Part shown: in pieces, positions 10,677 to 22,424 of the stretch
Numbering within the stretch: the stretch's first letter is position 1
Layout of the letters: each line of letters begins with the position of its first letter
Source: Liopterus haemorrhoidalis
Taxonomy: Eukaryota > Arthropoda > Insecta > Coleoptera > Dytiscidae
Length of the DNA: 64,000 bases
Reading direction: 5' to 3'
NCBI GenBank assembly: GCA_963971575.1
Contig: OZ020611.1
Span: 4,352,882 to 4,416,881 of the forward strand
Notes under the pieces: model-generated
Databases searched by the model: none
Told to the model about the DNA's origin: nothing
Seen by the model: only the letters and a program-made list of their open reading frames with translations
Translations under genes and position numbers: made by a program

Positions 10677-11933
10677 CCACGTCGCTCAATAAGTTTCCGG
10701 TCGAACTAAGAAAAACATTTTTTTATTTTTAGAAATTCGACTTTATTCATCAACATACATTCATTCCAACGCTCCTGTAACTTTTCGATGCCTTCTTTGT
10801 AGAACGATTTGTCTTTGCCCTCAAAATAGGCCTCGGTTTCGGCAATCACTTCTTCATTTGAGTCAAATTTCTTTCCCTGGAGCATCTTTTTGAGGTCTGC
10901 CAAAAGCCAGTAGTTGCTGGGAGCCAGATCTGGAGAGTACGGTGGGTGAGGAAGCAATTCGAAACGTAATTCATTCAATTTAACCATCGTTTTCATCGAC
11001 TTGTGACACGGGGCGTTGTCTTGGTGAAAGAGCACTGTTTTCTTCTGCATGTGAAGCCGTTTTTTCTTCATTACTACACTCAATCGATCCAATAATGTCA
11101 TGTGGTATTCGCTATTGATAGTTTTACCTTTCTCAAGAAAATCGATAAACAACGTACAATGCGCGTCCCAAAATACGGATGCCATAAGCTTGCTAGCTAA
11201 ATTTTGAGGTTTTGGTCGCTTTGGACGACTTTCACCGACCGCTGTCCACTCAGCTGACGATCTTTTTGATTCAGGTGTGTAGTAGTGTAACTATGTTTCA
11301 TCCATTGTCAAATACCGATGCAAGAAATCCTTTTTATCTCGCTTGAACAGCTCCAAACGCTCTGAATCGTCGACGCGTTGTTGTTTTTGGTTTTTGGTAA
11401 GCACCCACTTTGAAATCAATTTACGCATGCTCAAATTTTCGTGTAAAATTGTGAACACACTACCTTCTGATATCTTTAAGGTGTTAGCTATCTCACACAA
11501 CTTCACTTTACGGTCTTTCAAAACTATTTTGTGGACTTTTTTTATGTTTTCCGGAACAACTGCCGATTTTGGGCGACCAGAGCATCATCAGTGTTTGTAC
11601 GACCGCGTTTAAATTCAGCATACCAATCAGTAATAGTTGATTTGCCTGGTGCAGAGTCTCTATAACGCTTATCAAGCCACTGTTTGACTTCAACAGTATT
11701 TTTTCCCATAAAAAAATAATGTTTAATCAACACATGAAATTCTTTTTTATCAATTCTTTTGAAAATTACAAAACTGGAGTCACTTAAACCACTGTAACCT
11801 CTAAACTAATTGTCAGAATGGCATGAAATTTTCACATGTATCCTTTAAAGGTTGGTACTATCCAGAAATCATATGGGTCTGTCTACAGTGTTGCCATATA
11901 TGTGTCAGAGCGGAGACTTATTGAATGAAGTGT
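10677..11933 (-). mobile_element. Mariner element (DD34D type), nearly full length
   Basis: The termini are imperfect inverted repeats sharing TCAATAAGT.TCCG.TC (10684-10702 and its complement near 11909-11926), flanked by TA dinucleotides (10675-10676 and 11934-11935). The length of 1257 bp is normal for mariner. It contains one minus-strand transposase reading region split into at least three frames, so it is immobile without help in trans. Confidence 0.85.
10706..11760 (-). pseudogene. Mariner transposase, frameshifted
   Basis: The N-terminal piece (11542-11760) has the WLDKRYRDSAPGKSTI helix-turn-helix. The middle piece (11291-11521) carries SEGSVFTILHENLSMRKL and ends at the first catalytic Asp in LTMDET. 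The C-terminal piece (10706-11185) has HQDNAPCHKS with the second Asp and SPDLAPSNYWLLADL. The second and third positions are 34 residues apart, but the third catalytic residue is Asn instead of Asp (APSN, normally APSD). Frameshifts lie near 11540 and between 11185 and 11290. It is inactive on both counts. Confidence 0.85.
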
Positions 11934-11935
11934 TA

Positions 11936-12850
11936 TAGTTATGTGTTATAGGGACAATGATTCTCATTTGTGATTTCCTGACCATGACTAATCAAAACAC
12001 AGGTTTGGTGAAAGAATATCTATTTTTACAAGAAGTAAGATGGGTGTTCGGTAATTTATCGAGAGTAGGTATGGGTACAACCTTAACTCGGCCAGAAAGA
12101 AGCAATTTAGTTCGGTCAGAAAATACCCACTCATTTAATCACAATTTCTACCCTACAGACAGACAGACAGACATTTGATCATAAGAGTAACGGTACAAAA
12201 AAATGTTTGTTATATCTCTGAATCCTAAAAACTTATATTTAAAGTTTCAAAACTAAGGTAGGCGTTAAAGACGATAAAATAATTTACTAAGAAAACTGTT
12301 AATCCACCTCTGGCAATAAAGGCTTCCACCGTACATAAGCGCTGGACAAGGGGTGACAGCGGTAGGAGTGAGGGGGTGGATTTAACCGGACACAACTGAG
12401 ACATAAGACGGATCATTTAATGTACAGCCATGACGTAATGGGGCATCGTCCTGCTCCTGCCCGCCTGTTTGCAGAAGGGACCGAAGTTCACCTAGACACA
12501 TCCACTCTGTTTGTACAGGTTTGTTTAGAAAATGGATCGAAAAACTGTTTACCCTTAATGAGAACTTAATTAGAGCTGGGACTTAATGGAGGTGCGAAAA
12601 ATATTTACAGATTTAATTAAGGCAAAGTATATAGACTTTTCTGATTATACGCTTATTTAGAGGGTATCACTTTACTAAAAAATCATCAACTACCAAAGCT
12701 TAGCTAATATAGATCAAATATGTTGCAAAGAATACCGAAATAAGAGCATTTTAAGAAGCGTAATAATATAACGGCAAAATATGTACAAAGCACGACAAAT
12801 ATTGCACGACACAATATATTAATGTGATGCAAAAACAAAAACAAAAAGAA
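11936..12850. other. Unassigned interval with Helentron-like remnant
   Basis: A short CAGA run (12155-12173), followed by AAGAGTAACGGTAC and a final AATCCTAAAA, resembles a very diverged microsatellite end of a Helentron. The patches 12300-12400 and 12425-12535 are GC-richer and unassigned. No convincing exon was found. Confidence 0.3.
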
Positions 12851-12854
12851 ACAA

Positions 12855-13442
12855 ATATTTTTCGATGGAAAGTTAATAAAAAATGATTTAGAAATATCAA
12901 ATGCCTTTAACAGCTATTTTATCAACAGTATTAAGGAAATTAATAATTCAATACCATTAAGAAGATATATTGGGCAGAAAGACTAATTAATATCTTTGAA
13001 CACATTAGTTTACAGGAGTTACAAAAATATATTTTCACTATGGCAAATAAGTCAAGTACAGATAATATAAATATTAAACTGATCAAAGACTTATTTGATG
13101 TTGTTTGTTACCCTTTGCTAAACTGGCTGAACGTCTCGTTGGAAAAGAGAGAGGTTCCTGCATTTTTAAAACTGTTAGTAGTTGTGCCGATACCAAAAAT
13201 TGAAAAAACCAAAAAGGCAAATGAGTTCAGGCCACTGAATAAGCTCCCTGCTTGTGAAAAAATACTGGAAAAAGTTGTATATCAACAAATTATTCAACAT
13301 TTGGATAAAAATAATACTTTATCAAAGTTCCAGTCGGGATTCAGAAGTAAACATTCATGTGAAACTGCGTTGCAGCATGTTATAAATGAATGGAAAGCCT
13401 CTTTAGATAAGCAAAAACATGTAGGACTAGTTTTCTTAGATA
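12855..13442 (+). pseudogene. LINE reverse transcriptase, first part of a split copy
   Basis: Plus-strand frames give the start of a non-LTR reverse transcriptase: the finger region with VPIPKIEKTKK.NEFRPL, and the conserved FQSGFRSKHSCETAL. The frame then breaks at 13442 in the F(L/V)D of motif A. Everything after that point is foreign sequence until 14685, where the same enzyme resumes. The upstream part (12860-13030) has frame breaks. The clade is near CR1/Kiri/Jockey by general look; not resolved. Confidence 0.8.
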
Positions 13443-14684
13443 ATAATAATAATAATAATAATAATACTTTATTACCCAAAAATCAGTACAGATCAAGGCT
13501 CGTCATGAGCAGTGTATAATAAACACAATAATATTAATAAGAATTAATATAAAATATAATTAACATGACAATGTGTACAATTACAAAGTATGAAAATATG
13601 AAAATGTACTAGATTCAAAAATTTTGAACTAATGACGCAAATATTCCTCGACCGAATAGAAACAGTGGTCAAGCAAAAAGTTTTTAAATTTTAATTTGAA
13701 TGTACTTGAACCTGAAGTAATCTTAATATGTTTAGACACCTTGTTGTATAAAGTTACTTGGTTATATTTCGGGCTAGATTTAAATTGCTCGGATTTATGA
13801 CTAGGTATTTCCAATGTATATTTATGTATTTTAGAGAGTGTATTAAAAGAATTTATGTTATTTCGTACATAGCAGACACATTTATAAATATATAAACAAG
13901 GAAGAGGTAAAATACCTAATTCCTTAAAATATGAATAACATGAAGTTATTTTGGAAACTCCAACCATTGTTCTAATAATTCTTTTTTGCATTTTGAAAAT
14001 TCTGTCAGCAGAAGTACTTTTACCCCAGAATATTATGCTATAACTTATGATAGAATGGAAACTAGCATAGTAATAGGTTTTCAAGCCTGACAAAGAAGTT
14101 GTCATTTTTAAACGACGCATTGCAAAAATAGATTTAGATATTTTTTTAGAAATGGCGTCAGTGCAGTTATTCCACTTTAAGTAATGGTCAATTTCAATAC
14201 CCAAATATTTAACTGACTCGGAATAGTTTAAAAGGCTGTTGTCACATGTTATTGAAATTGTATTATGGCTGTTAAAGTGTTTTTTAAAATGAATATATGA
14301 CGTCTTGTCGCTATTCACAGCTAATTTGTTCTGCTTAAACCAATTAATTAGATGATCAATATCACTATTAGCAGCCGTTTCTAGCATTAATACATTCGAG
14401 TGTTTAAGAAAATAAACCGTATCATCCGCAAAAAGTAAAACTCTACCTAGCTTAATCGACATTGCTGTATCATTAATATATAATCAGAACAGAAAGGGTC
14501 CCAGGATTGAGCCTTACGGAACTCCTGATTTTATGGTTAGTTCTTCGGATTTTATGTCCTCAATTACAACAACTTGTCTTCTATTTTGGAGGTAAGTTGT
14601 AAACCAATTAAGTGCTGTGCCTCTTATACCAAGACATTGTAATTTATTAAGCAATATATTATAAATTATGACATTGTAATTTAT
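13443..14684 (-). mobile_element. 5'-truncated LINE nested in another LINE
   Basis: The element runs on the minus strand. Its 3' tail is the (AAT)n tract at 13443-13468, followed by a TTTATTACCC polyadenylation-like end, and its 5' truncation point is near 14684. It splits the plus-strand LINE. The bases tagat at both junctions suggest a very short target duplication. Removing the insert rejoins host motif A in frame. Confidence 0.8.
13629..14660 (-). pseudogene. LINE reverse transcriptase C-terminal half
   Basis: An open 277-codon frame (13629-14462) starts just before the catalytic FADDT box (LLFADDTVYFLKHS). It continues through KYLGIEIDHYLKWN and the thumb with MQKRIIRTMVG, and ends at SVEEYLRH. 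Upstream, 14463-14660 encodes the GSILGP..L.YIND motif in a frame with a stop. The endonuclease and RT fingers are missing through 5' truncation. The thumb-end repeat of aromatic and basic residues is typical of CR1/Kiri-type LINEs. Confidence 0.85.
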
Positions 14685-14997
14685 TATACAATAGATCTAA
14701 GAAGAGTTTTCGAAACTATTGATAGAACAACACTGCTGCAGAAACTTTATTGCTATGGTATAAGGGGCACAGTATTGAAATGGTTCAACAGTTACATGCT
14801 GAACAGAGAACAAAAGGTGAAATGGAATGGTGTGTTTGAAAATTAGAAAACTGTATATAAGTGCCACAGGGAAGTGTGTTGGGAACACTGCTATTTATTG
14901 TATACATTAATGACATCACAAAAATATTAAAAAAGTGTAAAATAAATATGTTCGCGGATGATACTTTAATATATGTTGAAGGCTTTAATATGTAGTT
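14685..14997 (+). pseudogene. LINE reverse transcriptase, second part of the split copy
   Basis: This is the continuation of the enzyme that breaks at 13442. It resumes motif A (DLRRVFETIDRTTLLQKL), passes VPQGSVLGTLLFIVYIND and reaches FADDTLIYVEG, then ends abruptly at about 14997. A stop lies before the VPQGS motif. The 3' half and tail are absent. Confidence 0.8.
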
Positions 14998-16155
14998 ATG
15001 GCTTGTGTGTTGTGCTGTGGAGACATGCTATGTTATATGCCATGGGTTATGTTATGTAACTATTATAAACCAGGCTTTACACTTATAATAAATTTATTGC
15101 TGTGTGATGTCCCGAAAATATTTGTTAACAAGTATGTTGTATTCAAAATGCACTTATAAATGTTTTTAGTAAAATTCAATTCAATCAAATTAAACAAAAT
15201 TGTTAAAGAAGAAGAAAAAAACACAATTCCAGGGGCCGCAACTTACATTAACTCTCCATGCTATAGGTTTGATCACAATATCTACCGAATATACAAATTA
15301 GAGGTTCTGCTTAGTCGTTCGCAACCGGCTAAAACTGTAGGTGCTTTTTTGTTTGCTAAAAATTGGACGTAATACTGACCATATTACTTCTGAATGTACA
15401 TAGTATATTGAAAACATGGTCATGAAACATGGAAACCAGAGACCTAGGGCTATCGCGCCAATGGAGATTATCTACCGAACAGGTAGACAAACAAACGAAC
15501 GACCGACATACAGACACCTGATGGTATAAAATTTTCTTTACTATAACTACGAAATCGTACAAATGTATAAAATAGTTTGAAACAAACAATTCCAGTAAGT
15601 AGGAGTTTTTATTACTTTGTGTAAACAGTCATCACGTGTTTTTACTTGGATTCCACTTTTTTACATTCTAAATAAATAATAATAAATTGTTGTATAAAAC
15701 ACGTGACATCATGTGAGTGGCATCTATGATTTATTTGTGTTTACACGAAAGCTGAACTGCGTAGACCGTAGACAGTGGGTCTGCGGTGAAGAGCGCATAA
15801 TTACTCATCTCTAAACTGACGTAATTGACGGATACCCACTGATCTCCTACAGAGCTGCTCTTGACATTGAATTCTCTCACGACTCAAACCAGTTCTCGAT
15901 GTTTCAACAACGAATTAACAATATTTAACACCTTTAACATCTGTACATTATTTATATTTGGCTGCTGCCTATTTCATTAAGAGATTTTCGCGTATTTAAT
16001 CAATTTCTGTGTTTGACTTTTCTTAGCGATAAAAATTATTTTCAAAACCATTGCGGCCCAAGCTATAAAAAATTATGCATATATGTGTGGTGGAGTATAC
16101 ATTTATAGGGAGCTGAAATTTAAAGGTGTCACTGAAATAAACTTATAACACAAGA
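14998..16155. other. Unassigned interval
   Basis: It holds a diverged Helentron microsatellite end near 15465-15560 (ACCGAACAGGTAGAC, then degenerate ACGAACGACCGAC and GATGGTATAA). The patch 15720-15900 is less AT-rich and without an identifiable exon. No other structure seen. Confidence 0.3.
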
Positions 16156-16157
16156 CA

Positions 16158-16210
16158 TCAGTGGCGCAGCCAAGGGGGGGGCGACGGGCCTGGACCCCTC
16201 CGAGGACCAG
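16158..16210 (+). mobile_element. Possible DNA-transposon end (CAGTGGCGCAGCC)
   Basis: CAGTGGCGCAGCCAAGG followed by a G run resembles the recurrent CAGTGGCGTAGCCAGG start of many animal hAT-like repeats. No matching right end was located, so the fragment is open-ended and the call rests on memory of the motif. Confidence 0.35.
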
Positions 16211-16530
16211 CAGATTACACGGCGATACTCGGGGAGTTTAAGATAAAATTTGTTAACCACAACAGTAGTTAATTTTTAATTTTTCTTTTCTTAAATATAA
16301 ACATTTTTTTAAGATTGCCTACTCTTGATAAAGTGACATAATTATTGTTCAAGTGAAAATACATCACTTTCCATATATGTTCCAACGAATTATATGAAGG
16401 GGAGCGTTGATCCTTTTTTCCCCTGACATATCGACTAAAACATTCGCCCAGTCAAATGATAAAACTGTTTTAAACAACTAATTAGAAGAACGAAAGAACA
16501 CTGTGTTTAACTCTCATTGCTAACCGCGTT

Positions 16531-18328
16531 TTTAGGGTTTTGTAGGTATGACCACCAAAAAACCTTTATAACGTCACATGTGTCTGTCTTTCTGTCTGTC
16601 TGTCGGTAGAAATTATAGCCAAACGGCTTAACATAGAAAGTTGAAATTCGGCATTGTTATACAACTCTTTGACCCACATATAGGAAAAACACTGACTTCA
16701 AAAAAAAAACCATAACGAGATAAATATAAACAAATATGAGTTTAATAAAATAATAAATATTTTTTTTAAATTTCGAGTGGCAAATTTTTATTTTTGAAAA
16801 AATAAATATGGGATTTTCGCCAAAAATGTGTCAAAAAACTTTTACCCCCACCCTATCTCCCAGAGGGGTGTATCTAAAATCTGAAAAAAAAATTAATTTT
16901 GATCTAAAAATCTGAAAAAATGTCTAAGCTTTTTAAATTTATTGCGTGGTATCAAGAGAAATCTCTTAAGACGTTGATTAAGGAACGAAAGGTATTTTTT
17001 TTCAAATTCGTTTCTTTGAATCAAACCTTAGCCAAAAATGTGCTAAAAAAATTATCCTGCACCCTTTTACCCAAAGTGGTTAAACAAAAATCTGAAAAAA
17101 TTAGGGTAAAGTACATTAATCTGAGCCGGAAACGTACGAGAAGAATTTTTCAGAAGAATCAGATTGTATTTACGAAAAATATTGCAGCTTTTGTGTTTTT
17201 AACAAAATAAATTATTTTTTATGGATTTTTTTGTATTTACAGCCAAGGTAGTGTGTGTCTTTTTTGTAGTAAAAAAATATAATAAATTTCTTTTTAACAT
17301 TTGGGACCGAATTCCTATGTAGACTACACAATTGAACACTGCGCACTACACTCTACACTGTAGAATTGGTGTGCAGTATTCAGTTATTTTATTATACTAT
17401 TATACGTTGTGATTCAATCTATTGTTTGAATTATTAAGATTTTTGTTTTTGGGATATCAAAGAGGAATAAATCATTTATTGTAATGAAATACTTATAAAT
17501 CAAATTTTAATAGTGTTATAAAACAAATTGTTAATACAGTAAAACCCCGCCACTCGACTTTAATTCGTTCTGAAAAAGCGTCGAATAGCGATTTCGTCGA
17601 GTGGGAGTTGAATTTCCCCATAAGAAATAAAGGGAATCATATGTACATATATACATATACATATAAGGAAATACATATATGTATATGTTTTCTTTTTAGC
17701 TATACTTGCATATCTAGCCTTCTTTGGACCCATAATTATAAATATAAATCACCTATTTTAGCAAAAAACAAAAAGTTCATAGCAGCACTAAATCTGAGTT
17801 GTTTTCGTCGAGATATCTAGGCGCCAACTGCTGGCCATGCGTTCATTTCGCTTTGTTTACCAAAATATGTATCACGTGATGGATACTCGATTACACGTCG
17901 GATAGCGATGCTTCCGTCGACTCTCACTCTCGACATTTACGTCGAATGGCGAAAAAGTCGAACTAAAAGGCAGTCGAGTGGTGGGGTATTACTGTAGTGA
18001 GAAATACGTTTCTGAAATTGAAATAAATGGCGCTATTTTAAATATATTTCTTATTAATCTAATGTAGACTTGAATACGATGTAAATGCAGCAAAAACGCT
18101 GGTATTTTTAGCAAATTATTTAAATTTTCTTTAAATAAATTTACTGGCAGCTCTTAGTACTCAAATTACGAATAAAAGAAATAATCAAAAAATTGTTGAT
18201 TTAGATGTAATTATAGAACAAATATTCCGTGACAGACAGTATTATGTTGGCTTCTTACACTTATTAAATCCATACAAAACCCTGAACTGTGCGAAAATTT
18301 ACATTCACATTTCACATAATTTTTTTAA
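16531..18328 (+). mobile_element. Helentron-like element, long variant, copy L1
   Basis: The 5' motif AGGGTTTTGTAGGTAT is followed by ATGACC and a degenerate GTCT run (16578-16602). The 3' end keeps aaaaccctgaactgtgcg and a damaged palindrome near 18290-18312. It is colinear with the copy at 41317-43036, sharing a much longer and diverged interior. Unlike the short copies it has no clear tRNA-like cassette. A 458-bp Tigger-like MITE (17537-17994) is inserted in it. The 96-codon frame at 16920-17210 is a by-product of the repeat. Confidence 0.65.
17537..17994. mobile_element. Pogo/Tigger-like MITE
   Basis: The ends CAGTAAAACCCCGCCACTCG (17537-17556) and the complement of GTGGTGGGGTATTACTG (17978-17994) are inverted repeats with the CAGT start usual for Tigger/pogo elements. 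They are flanked by TA on each side. The related Helentron at 41317-43036 has the uninterrupted sequence (TTGTTAATATTGAGAAATAC, near 42674-42693), which shows the empty site. Confidence 0.8.
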
Positions 18329-18499
18329 TTGAGCAATAGACGGAGATATTTGCAAAAAAAACATTTTTTACACGCATTTCGAGGCTTTTATCGAAATTCG
18401 GGCAAAAAGATTTAGTCGCAAAATATGACCCCGGAAACAATTCCTCAAGGTCTATTAATAGCGCCAATTTCCAAAACCGGTGCAAACCTTTCATTAGAA

Positions 18500-18610
18500 T
18501 CTACATATTTTCTGGACTTTACACATATCATAAGATGTTCACTGTAAATATTATACAGCAGGGGTGCTAGTACACACCCCTAAGGAACCCATTTTTTATC
18601 TGACATTTCT
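18500..18610 (-). pseudogene. LINE reverse transcriptase micro-fragment
   Basis: The minus strand encodes WVP, a stop, then GCVLAPLLYNIYSEHLM, which is the RT motif between the palm segments (usually RQGCVLSPLLFNIYSE). Nothing longer is recoverable on either side. The LAPLLYNIYSE wording suggests the RTE or Jockey side of the LINE tree. Confidence 0.6.
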
Positions 18611-19264
18611 GTGATATTTTTGCCTACTTCTCAATGACTTTTTACATTAAATTATTTTCCTATATTGATACTAGAAATCTGAAATATCAATTGTTTCCAA
18701 ATTTGTAATATATTTGCGCAAGTTTAGTTGTAACTTTAATTTAAGTATTGTTACTAAATTTTCATGTAGAAATTGAATTAACATATATTGATATGCTTAC
18801 ATAAAGAGGCCTTGGATGTCGTTTTTCGAAAGAGCGAACAGTTGAGTGTGTTCAGTTCTTCAGTTACATAAGCCGTGTCGCTTGATGGTCTGCAATAACG
18901 CTGGCTGCATGGAAATGACCATTTATGCCATTGTCTTAGCTTTCTACCGCGAGTACGTGATGCTTATCTCTTACTGACACTTTTAAAAACTATATTTAAT
19001 GCTTAGCTTTACAATTCATTTTAATTTTATAAAACCGTAACCACATTTCTTTACGTAGAATATTTGCTTTCGTCTCTAATTAGTTACTTCCTGAAATTAG
19101 TGGACAATAGCTATAGCCTCTTGGTGGAACATACGGTAATATATAAATAAAATAAAATATCGCAAAATTGAACATACAGAGCAATATATTATTTAATTTT
19201 GTGAAATTTCACCGTTTGTGTTTTTATTTTATCTAGTTATTAGCCATTTGTAACTGTTTTTAAA
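18611..19264. other. No recognised feature
   Basis: AT-rich. A moderately GC-richer patch at 18810-18970 has no recognisable coding or RNA content. Confidence 0.2.
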
Positions 19265-19269
19265 AAAAT

Positions 19270-20326
19270 TGATGTGAAGTGTGAATTTTCACACATTGCA
19301 GGGTTTCGCAGGTATATAATAAGTGAAGGCGGCATGCTGAGTGTGTAGGACAAATTTTGCTTTGTAGTAACCACGGCAAAATTTACGATCTTTTTAAAAT
19401 AATTTATCGTCTGTTAATCTCAGAGCTTTAAAAACAAATTTTATGTTAAAATATTTTTTTGTTAATTTTAATTCGAATACCTAATATCATTATTTAGGTT
19501 TCTAAATAAGTGCAGTATTTTTTTTATATAACAAGGTTCATTCAGATTTTGAAAATTAGGCCTATGGCTTTCATTGGTTGTCTTAAATCATACGCTCCGC
19601 CCCTCTGGCTTCGTATAAATGACACAGAATGAAAATATAATTCCAATTGGTTATTAAATTTACGCTCTTGAAAATTAAATTCAAAATGTGCTAAAATATA
19701 ACTAGAATTTTAACAAATTAATTTAAACATAATAAATATGAAAAAAAAAAACAAAAAATAAAATTGACTCCACAAGCCAGGAACGAACCTGTGTAGTGAA
19801 TAACGATCCTGTGTAGTTGTCGAGCAACTGAGCCACTAGACCACCAAACGCTTATCAACTTGGTGTGTTATAAGAGTATAACATGTATGCATCGTCAACC
19901 AAAAAACACAAAAAATGCGTTATTTTCCGAAAACATAATCTGATAAAAATTCCTGTTGTACTATTCCGGTTCACACCATTATACATTACTTAGAATTTTT
20001 CACATTTTTAGTTTAAACCATCTGGGCTACAGGGTGTGGGACAAAAATTTTTTTGCACAATTTTGGCAAAAATCGCCTCAAAATAATTTATTTTGCAAAA
20101 ATTAAATTTTGATCGTTAATCCACGTAATAAGGGCTTTCATTTGATACCCTACTCAGAATTTTAAAAAAATATTTTTTTTTCGGTGAGCACATATTTGTT
20201 TATATTTTTAGGGGGATATGTTTTTTAGATGTTTTAGTATTTTTCCTATGTGCGGGTCAAAAAGTTGTACAAGCATGCCAATTTTCAACTCTCTAGGTTT
20301 AGCCGTTTGGCTACAATTTTTACCGA

Positions 20327-20380
<54 letters not shown>

Positions 20381-20430
20381 GACAAAATGACGGTATAAGG
20401 GTTTTTTGATCATACCTACAAAACCCGAAA
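19270..20430 (-). mobile_element. Helentron-like non-autonomous element, copy C
   Basis: The palindrome GTGTGAATTTTCACAC (19279-19294), a subterminal motif beside it and an inverted partner at 20411-20426 bound this copy. It matches copy A almost throughout, including the same tRNA-like cassette (about 19770-19862), but its CAGA run is longer (about 20328-20381). A 7-base gap beside the cassette separates it from copy A. Confidence 0.7.
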
Positions 20431-20718
20431 AATAAGAGTTATTTCATTGATAATGCTATAATGACGACATGGCGATGGAAATTCCATATTACTTTTAGAA
20501 GAGTTGTAGAAATGTTAATGCGTACTATTTCGAAGGTTTGCCATTGCTGATAGCACTAGTTCGGGTTTACTCTGATCCTTAAGCCCAAAACTTGGTACCT
20601 GACCCAATCCCACGGCCAATAACCTGACCTTAATTAACCCACAGCTAGCAGCACACCTACCAAATCATCCCATTTCCACAATAACTACAAGTAACTACAA
20701 ATTTTTATCACTCTCGTC

Positions 20719-20757
20719 GTTGAAGACGGAAACAGATTATTTCCGAAACGTCCGAAT
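20719..20757 (+). other. Hairpin followed by GAAACG (hammerhead-like)
   Basis: TTGAAGA is followed by a CGGAAA/TTTCCG hairpin and then AAACG. The arrangement mirrors the motif in the 34.9-36.2 kb palindrome. The C of the hammerhead CUGANGA is U here. It may mark the end of an old retroelement; no element body was recognised upstream. Confidence 0.25.
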
Positions 20758-20805
20758 TTTATATTTATGATATATTTTATATATTTAATTGTAATACTTA
20801 ATATA

Positions 20806-21960
20806 CGAGGGGTGGTTGAAAATTAATCGGCCTAAGCAAGAAAACACAACTTTTTCAGCAACATTCAATTTTCGATGTCTTTCGAATAATACGATTTCAG
20901 GAAGCCCTCAATATAGGTCTCTGTTTCAGCGATGACCTCCACATTCGATCCAAATCTCTTACCACCGAGCCATTTCTTCAAGTTTGGAAATAAATAAAAG
21001 TCGCAGGAGGCAAATCTGGCAAATATGACGGATGAGTAACCAATTCGTGGCGCAATTCATGGAGTTTTTCCATTGCGACTGCGCACTTGTGGATCGGTGT
21101 ATTGTCTTGGTAGAACAGCACTTTTTTCTTCGCTAAATACGGCCGCTTTCGCTTCTGATTGGTGTTGAATCGGTCCAACAGCTCTGCATAATATACGCCC
21201 GTTATCGTTTTTCCCTTTTTCAGGTAGCCGATGTGAATGGATACCATGCGCATCCCAAAAAACTGTGGCCATGAATTTGTTGGCAGACAGACCTATGCTT
21301 TCTTCGGCTTCGATTCGCCAGGAGCAGTCCACTGTTTCGACTGTTCCTTGGTTTCTGGTGTGTTGTGATTGATCCATGTTTCGTCAACGGTTACGAAACG
21401 GCGCAAAAAGTGTTTCTTATCGCGGTTGAACATCGCCAAACATTCTTTCGAAATGGTCAGACGATCGCGCTTGTTGTCGACTGATAGCAAATGCGGCACC
21501 CATCTGGCAGAAAGCTTCCTCATTCCCAAATATTCATGCAAAATGTTGAGCACCCGTTCGGTTGAGATGCCCGCAGCCTCAGCTATCTCGCGCTTAGTCA
21601 CTCGTTGATCGTCGATTATCATTGCTTGGATTTTATCGACCATGTTTGGCATGGTGACTTCTTTTGGACGGCCTGTACGCTCATCATCAAAAATGCTCTT
21701 ACGACCTCGTTTAAATTCAGCTGTCGAACATTTAATTTTTGATATCGAAGATTGCAGATTCCCCATAAAAATCGTTCAAATCGGTGTTGAACTCATCGTT
21801 CGTTTTCTTTTTCAAAAACAAGTATCTAATTATCACTGCACGATATTCGAATTTATTCATTTTTGTAAAAATGCAAAAGTTGTTTGCTTTCAATGACTAT
21901 CAAACACAAACTAAATGATGCAGCTGGTTGAACATTTTACAGTAGTCATTTGAAGTTTTT
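20806..21960 (-). mobile_element. Mariner element, right end not found
   Basis: The left end CGAGGGGTGGTTGAAAATTA (20806-20825) follows a TA dinucleotide and resembles the terminus of the mariner at 37643. A degraded transposase (20865-21860) fills the interior on the minus strand. No inverted partner was found between 21860 and 22090, so the 5' end is truncated or strongly diverged; the right boundary given is approximate. Confidence 0.75.
20865..21860 (-). pseudogene. Mariner transposase, frameshifted
   Basis: It begins MNKFEYRAVIIRYLF at 21860. Next comes AEFKRGRKSIFDDERTGRPK, the second helix-turn-helix REIAEAAGISTERVLNILHE, then FVTVDETWINH with the first Asp. The second Asp is in FYQDNTPIHK. 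The third region reads YLPDLPPATFI where SPDLAPSDF is expected, so the last catalytic Asp is lost or shifted. The frame recovers as FPNLKKWLGGKRFGS and stops at 20865. The roughly 330-codon length fits mariner. At least three frame changes make it nonfunctional. Confidence 0.85.
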
Positions 21961-22298
21961 TTTTTTTTTATTTTTCGTTGAAAAAATTATAAATATATAA
22001 TTTAAATTTATAGTTTGGTATCAAAAGAGAGCTCATGAGATGTAGATTTGGAAACAGAAAGTAATTTTTTAAATTTTTTCTTCTTATTTTTATACGACTT
22101 TTGCAAATAGGGGATACGCATAAAATTTATATTTCCTTAAAACTACATTTTTTTGAAATGTCAATGTTACTTATGTCACCTAACAAAACAAAAATCACAT
22201 TTTAATTAATATTATAGCCAAATTTTTTAATTAAAATATTGTAAATTTGAAATAAGCCGACCACGGCGCGAAGGTTGCCGAGTAAATACAACTGAGTA

Positions 22299-22306
22299 TG
22301 ACGTCA
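22299..22306. promoter_or_regulatory. CRE-like palindrome TGACGTCA
   Basis: A perfect cAMP-response-type octamer lies about 120 bases before the ATG of the small frame in unit 1. In unit 2 the matching site is TGACGTCG (22819-22826), one mismatch. A third perfect site is at 23464-23471. Regulation is only inferred from the motif. Confidence 0.3.
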
Positions 22307-22424
22307 AACGACTGGGGTTTGACTTCACAGATACAGTTACAACAAAATCTTTACGTGTGTATATTGTATTGTTCGAGTGTTTTGTATTTGTTTTTAAACA
22401 TTTTTTCACGCATTTATTATTAAA

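Noticed and set aside
21369..21896. Plus-strand frames of 79 and 84 codons
   Set aside because: They are antisense shadows of the mariner transposase relic.
22227..22409. 60-codon minus-strand frame in the tandem duplication
   Set aside because: It is not conserved as a frame in the second unit beyond what the DNA identity imposes, and no family was recognised.
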